Assembly (NCBI GenBank): GCA_949065595.1
Contig: CARSXK010000026.1
Location: 1-13,345 of the forward strand
Length of the DNA stretch: 13,345 nucleotides
DNA from: UBA5026 sp949065595
GTDB taxonomy: Bacteria; Bacillota_I; Bacilli_A; RF39; UBA660
Direction: 5' to 3'
The stretch's first letter is position 1, and each line of letters starts with the position of its first letter. Below are positions 12,358-13,345 of this stretch, one piece after another. The translations under genes and the position numbers were made by a program. The notes under the pieces are model-generated. The model was not told where the DNA came from and made no database searches. It saw only the letters and a list, made by a program, of their open reading frames with translations.

Positions 12358-12618
12358 ATGGAAACACTTAAAGTTGGAGCAAAATCAAATCCAAATTCAG
12401 TTGCAGGAGCACTCGCAAATGTATTTAGAGAAAAAGGATCTGTAGAAATTCAAGCCATTGGGGCAGGAGCACTCAATCAAGCAATAAAAGCAATTGCGAT
12501 TGCACGTGGGTTTGTTGCACCTAGTGGTAAAAATTTAGTATGCATTCCAGCATTCACAGATATTGTGATTGATGGGGAAGAAAGAACTGCAATTAAACTA
12601 ATTGTAGAAGCTAGATAA
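12358..12618 (+). CDS. spoVS: Stage V sporulation protein S
   Basis: An 86-residue protein, the same length as Bacillus SpoVS and very like it throughout: L-K-V-G-A-K-S-N-P-N-S-V-A-G-A-L-A near the start, E-I-Q-A-I-G-A-G-A-L-N-Q-A-I-K-A-I-A-I-A-R-G-F in the middle and I-P-A-F-T-D-I-V-I-D-G-E-E-R-T-A-I-K at the end. The fold is Alba-like and suggests nucleic-acid binding; the protein acts during septation and spore coat/core formation. AAGGAAG precedes the ATG. It is a single-gene unit, divergent from the small helical gene and convergent with the C-type-lectin-fold gene. The gene suggests a sporulating host or relative, though SpoVS also occurs in some non-sporulating bacteria. Confidence 0.97.
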   Translation: METLKVGAKSNPNSVAGALANVFREKGSVEIQAIGAGALNQAIKAIAIARGFVAPSGKNLVCIPAFTDIVIDGEERTAIKLIVEAR

Positions 12619-12625
12619 ATTAAAA

Positions 12626-12648
12626 TCTCCAATTTTGGAGACTTTTTT
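12626..12648. terminator. Bidirectional terminator between spoVS and the C-type-lectin-fold gene
   Basis: Stem TCTCCA/TGGAGA (12626-12631 with 12636-12641), 4-nt loop, then CTTTTTT on the plus strand and TTTTAATTT on the minus strand. It serves spoVS and overlaps the stop of the convergent gene. Confidence 0.75.
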
Positions 12649-13345
12649 AGTTTAATTTTAAAAGACGACTACTCACTTCTTTCGCATTACCATCACTATG
12701 CCAATCTACAATCAAAAGCCATAGATTAGATTTATACTCATCATACCAAGATCCACCAGTTAAAATAATCATTTTTCCAGGTTTTTGATAGTAATAAGCA
12801 CTGATATCATTGCGATTAATTTGGTCTACTTCTATAGGAAAGGCTATCAATGGATGATTGGAATCATATCCTAGCTTTGTTATCCATCCATTGTTCATCG
12901 CATTCATATAGCCAATTGGTTGATAACATCCATCATATTTATCTGATTGATATTCATTTCTATTATAACAGATGTATGCTTGATAATCTTGGATGTTAAT
13001 TCCATCCATAAATTGCCATACATTTCCAAATATGTCTTCGATTCCTCGATATATTACTGAACTATTATCTGTTCCATCTACACTTCCTGAATGCATTCCT
13101 AATATGTCACATCCTCCACTGACAATTGGAGCCGTATTATTAGCATTGGTATACCCCAATCCTAGTTTTACTTGTGAATTGTAGTCAGCATATTCTACTA
13201 GATATAATAATTGTAAAATAAAGTAATGATAATCCATTTGACCAAATTCACTTCCCAAATTAGAGGCATACGTTCTAAAATCTGTTATTTTAGTATTGAC
13301 CAATGGGGTTGCTCCACTTCTACTATGTACTCTTGTCGCATCTCC
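12647..13345 (-). CDS. SUMF1/C-type-lectin-fold protein, N-terminus outside window
   Basis: A partial protein whose last 232 residues are in the window; the frame is open to the right edge, so the start (and any signal peptide) is outside. It has the SUMF1/C-type-lectin core: Y-R-G-I-E-D-I-F-G-N-V-W-Q-F-M-D-G in the middle, then G-G-S-W-Y-D near the end and the closing S-S-R-L-L-K-L. This layout is common in surface or phage-tail-tip proteins of gut Firmicutes. The formylglycine-enzyme active-site cysteine pair is not obvious, so I would not call it a sulfatase modifier. The same fold is used as the variable protein of diversity-generating retroelements, but no reverse transcriptase or template repeat is in the window. 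Its role is probably ligand or surface binding. Confidence 0.7.
   Translation of the reverse strand, partial: GDATRVHSRSGATPLVNTKITDFRTYASNLGSEFGQMDYHYFILQLLYLVEYADYNSQVKLGLGYTNANNTAPIVSGGCDILGMHSGSVDGTDNSSVIYRGIEDIFGNVWQFMDGINIQDYQAYICYNRNEYQSDKYDGCYQPIGYMNAMNNGWITKLGYDSNHPLIAFPIEVDQINRNDISAYYYQKPGKMIILTGGSWYDEYKSNLWLLIVDWHSDGNAKEVSSRLLKLN

Overview
The window is AT-rich and gene-dense. Ribosome binding sites are strong GGAGG-type and promoters are of the TTGACA/TATAAT class. It carries spoVS, two YjcZ-like micro-proteins, tailless ssb, rpoZ, recX, sufU and sufB. This points to a low-GC, spore-forming Bacillota (Bacilli/Clostridia-type), probably an uncultured or gut lineage. The standard bacterial code applies: Trp is TGG and TGA is not read through in intact genes.

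Layout. 1-112: a minus-strand tRNA-Ile(GAU), cut by the window edge, with its promoter. 205-493: two tiny minus-strand YjcZ-like sporulation peptides behind a SigK-like promoter. 581-1633: plus-strand membrane-anchored PrsA-type foldase, ending in a terminator shared with the convergent recX-DUF1653 operon. The recX promoter carries a LexA-box-like operator between -35 and -10. rpoZ (own promoter) and pyrimidine-nucleoside phosphorylase follow on the minus strand.

4424-7200 is the accessory region and the main discovery. A minus-strand XRE-type membrane regulator gene is broken in two. Its 5' part (HTH, 6940-7067) and 3' part (4466-5050) lie on either side of a 1,889-bp segment, 5051-6939. 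That segment is bounded exactly by 15-bp terminal inverted repeats (14/15 matching) and has no transposase. It holds an intact DUF1016/YhcG PDDEXK nuclease gene whose stop lies 4 bp from one repeat, a 5'-truncated class I methyltransferase, paired palindromes, and two GntR/HutC-type operator sequences. I read it as a transposase-less mobile cassette.

7201-8225: a divergent pair of small XRE regulators with shared operator-like repeats, then a short SSB lacking the usual acidic tail. 8372-9391: a stand-alone nucleotidyltransferase-fold protein. 9490-12231: a two-TM protein, sufB, sufU and a small helical protein; sufU and sufB are separated by a terminator and a new promoter, and sufC/D/S are absent from the window. 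12358-12618: spoVS, convergent with a partial SUMF1/C-type-lectin-fold protein that runs off the right edge.
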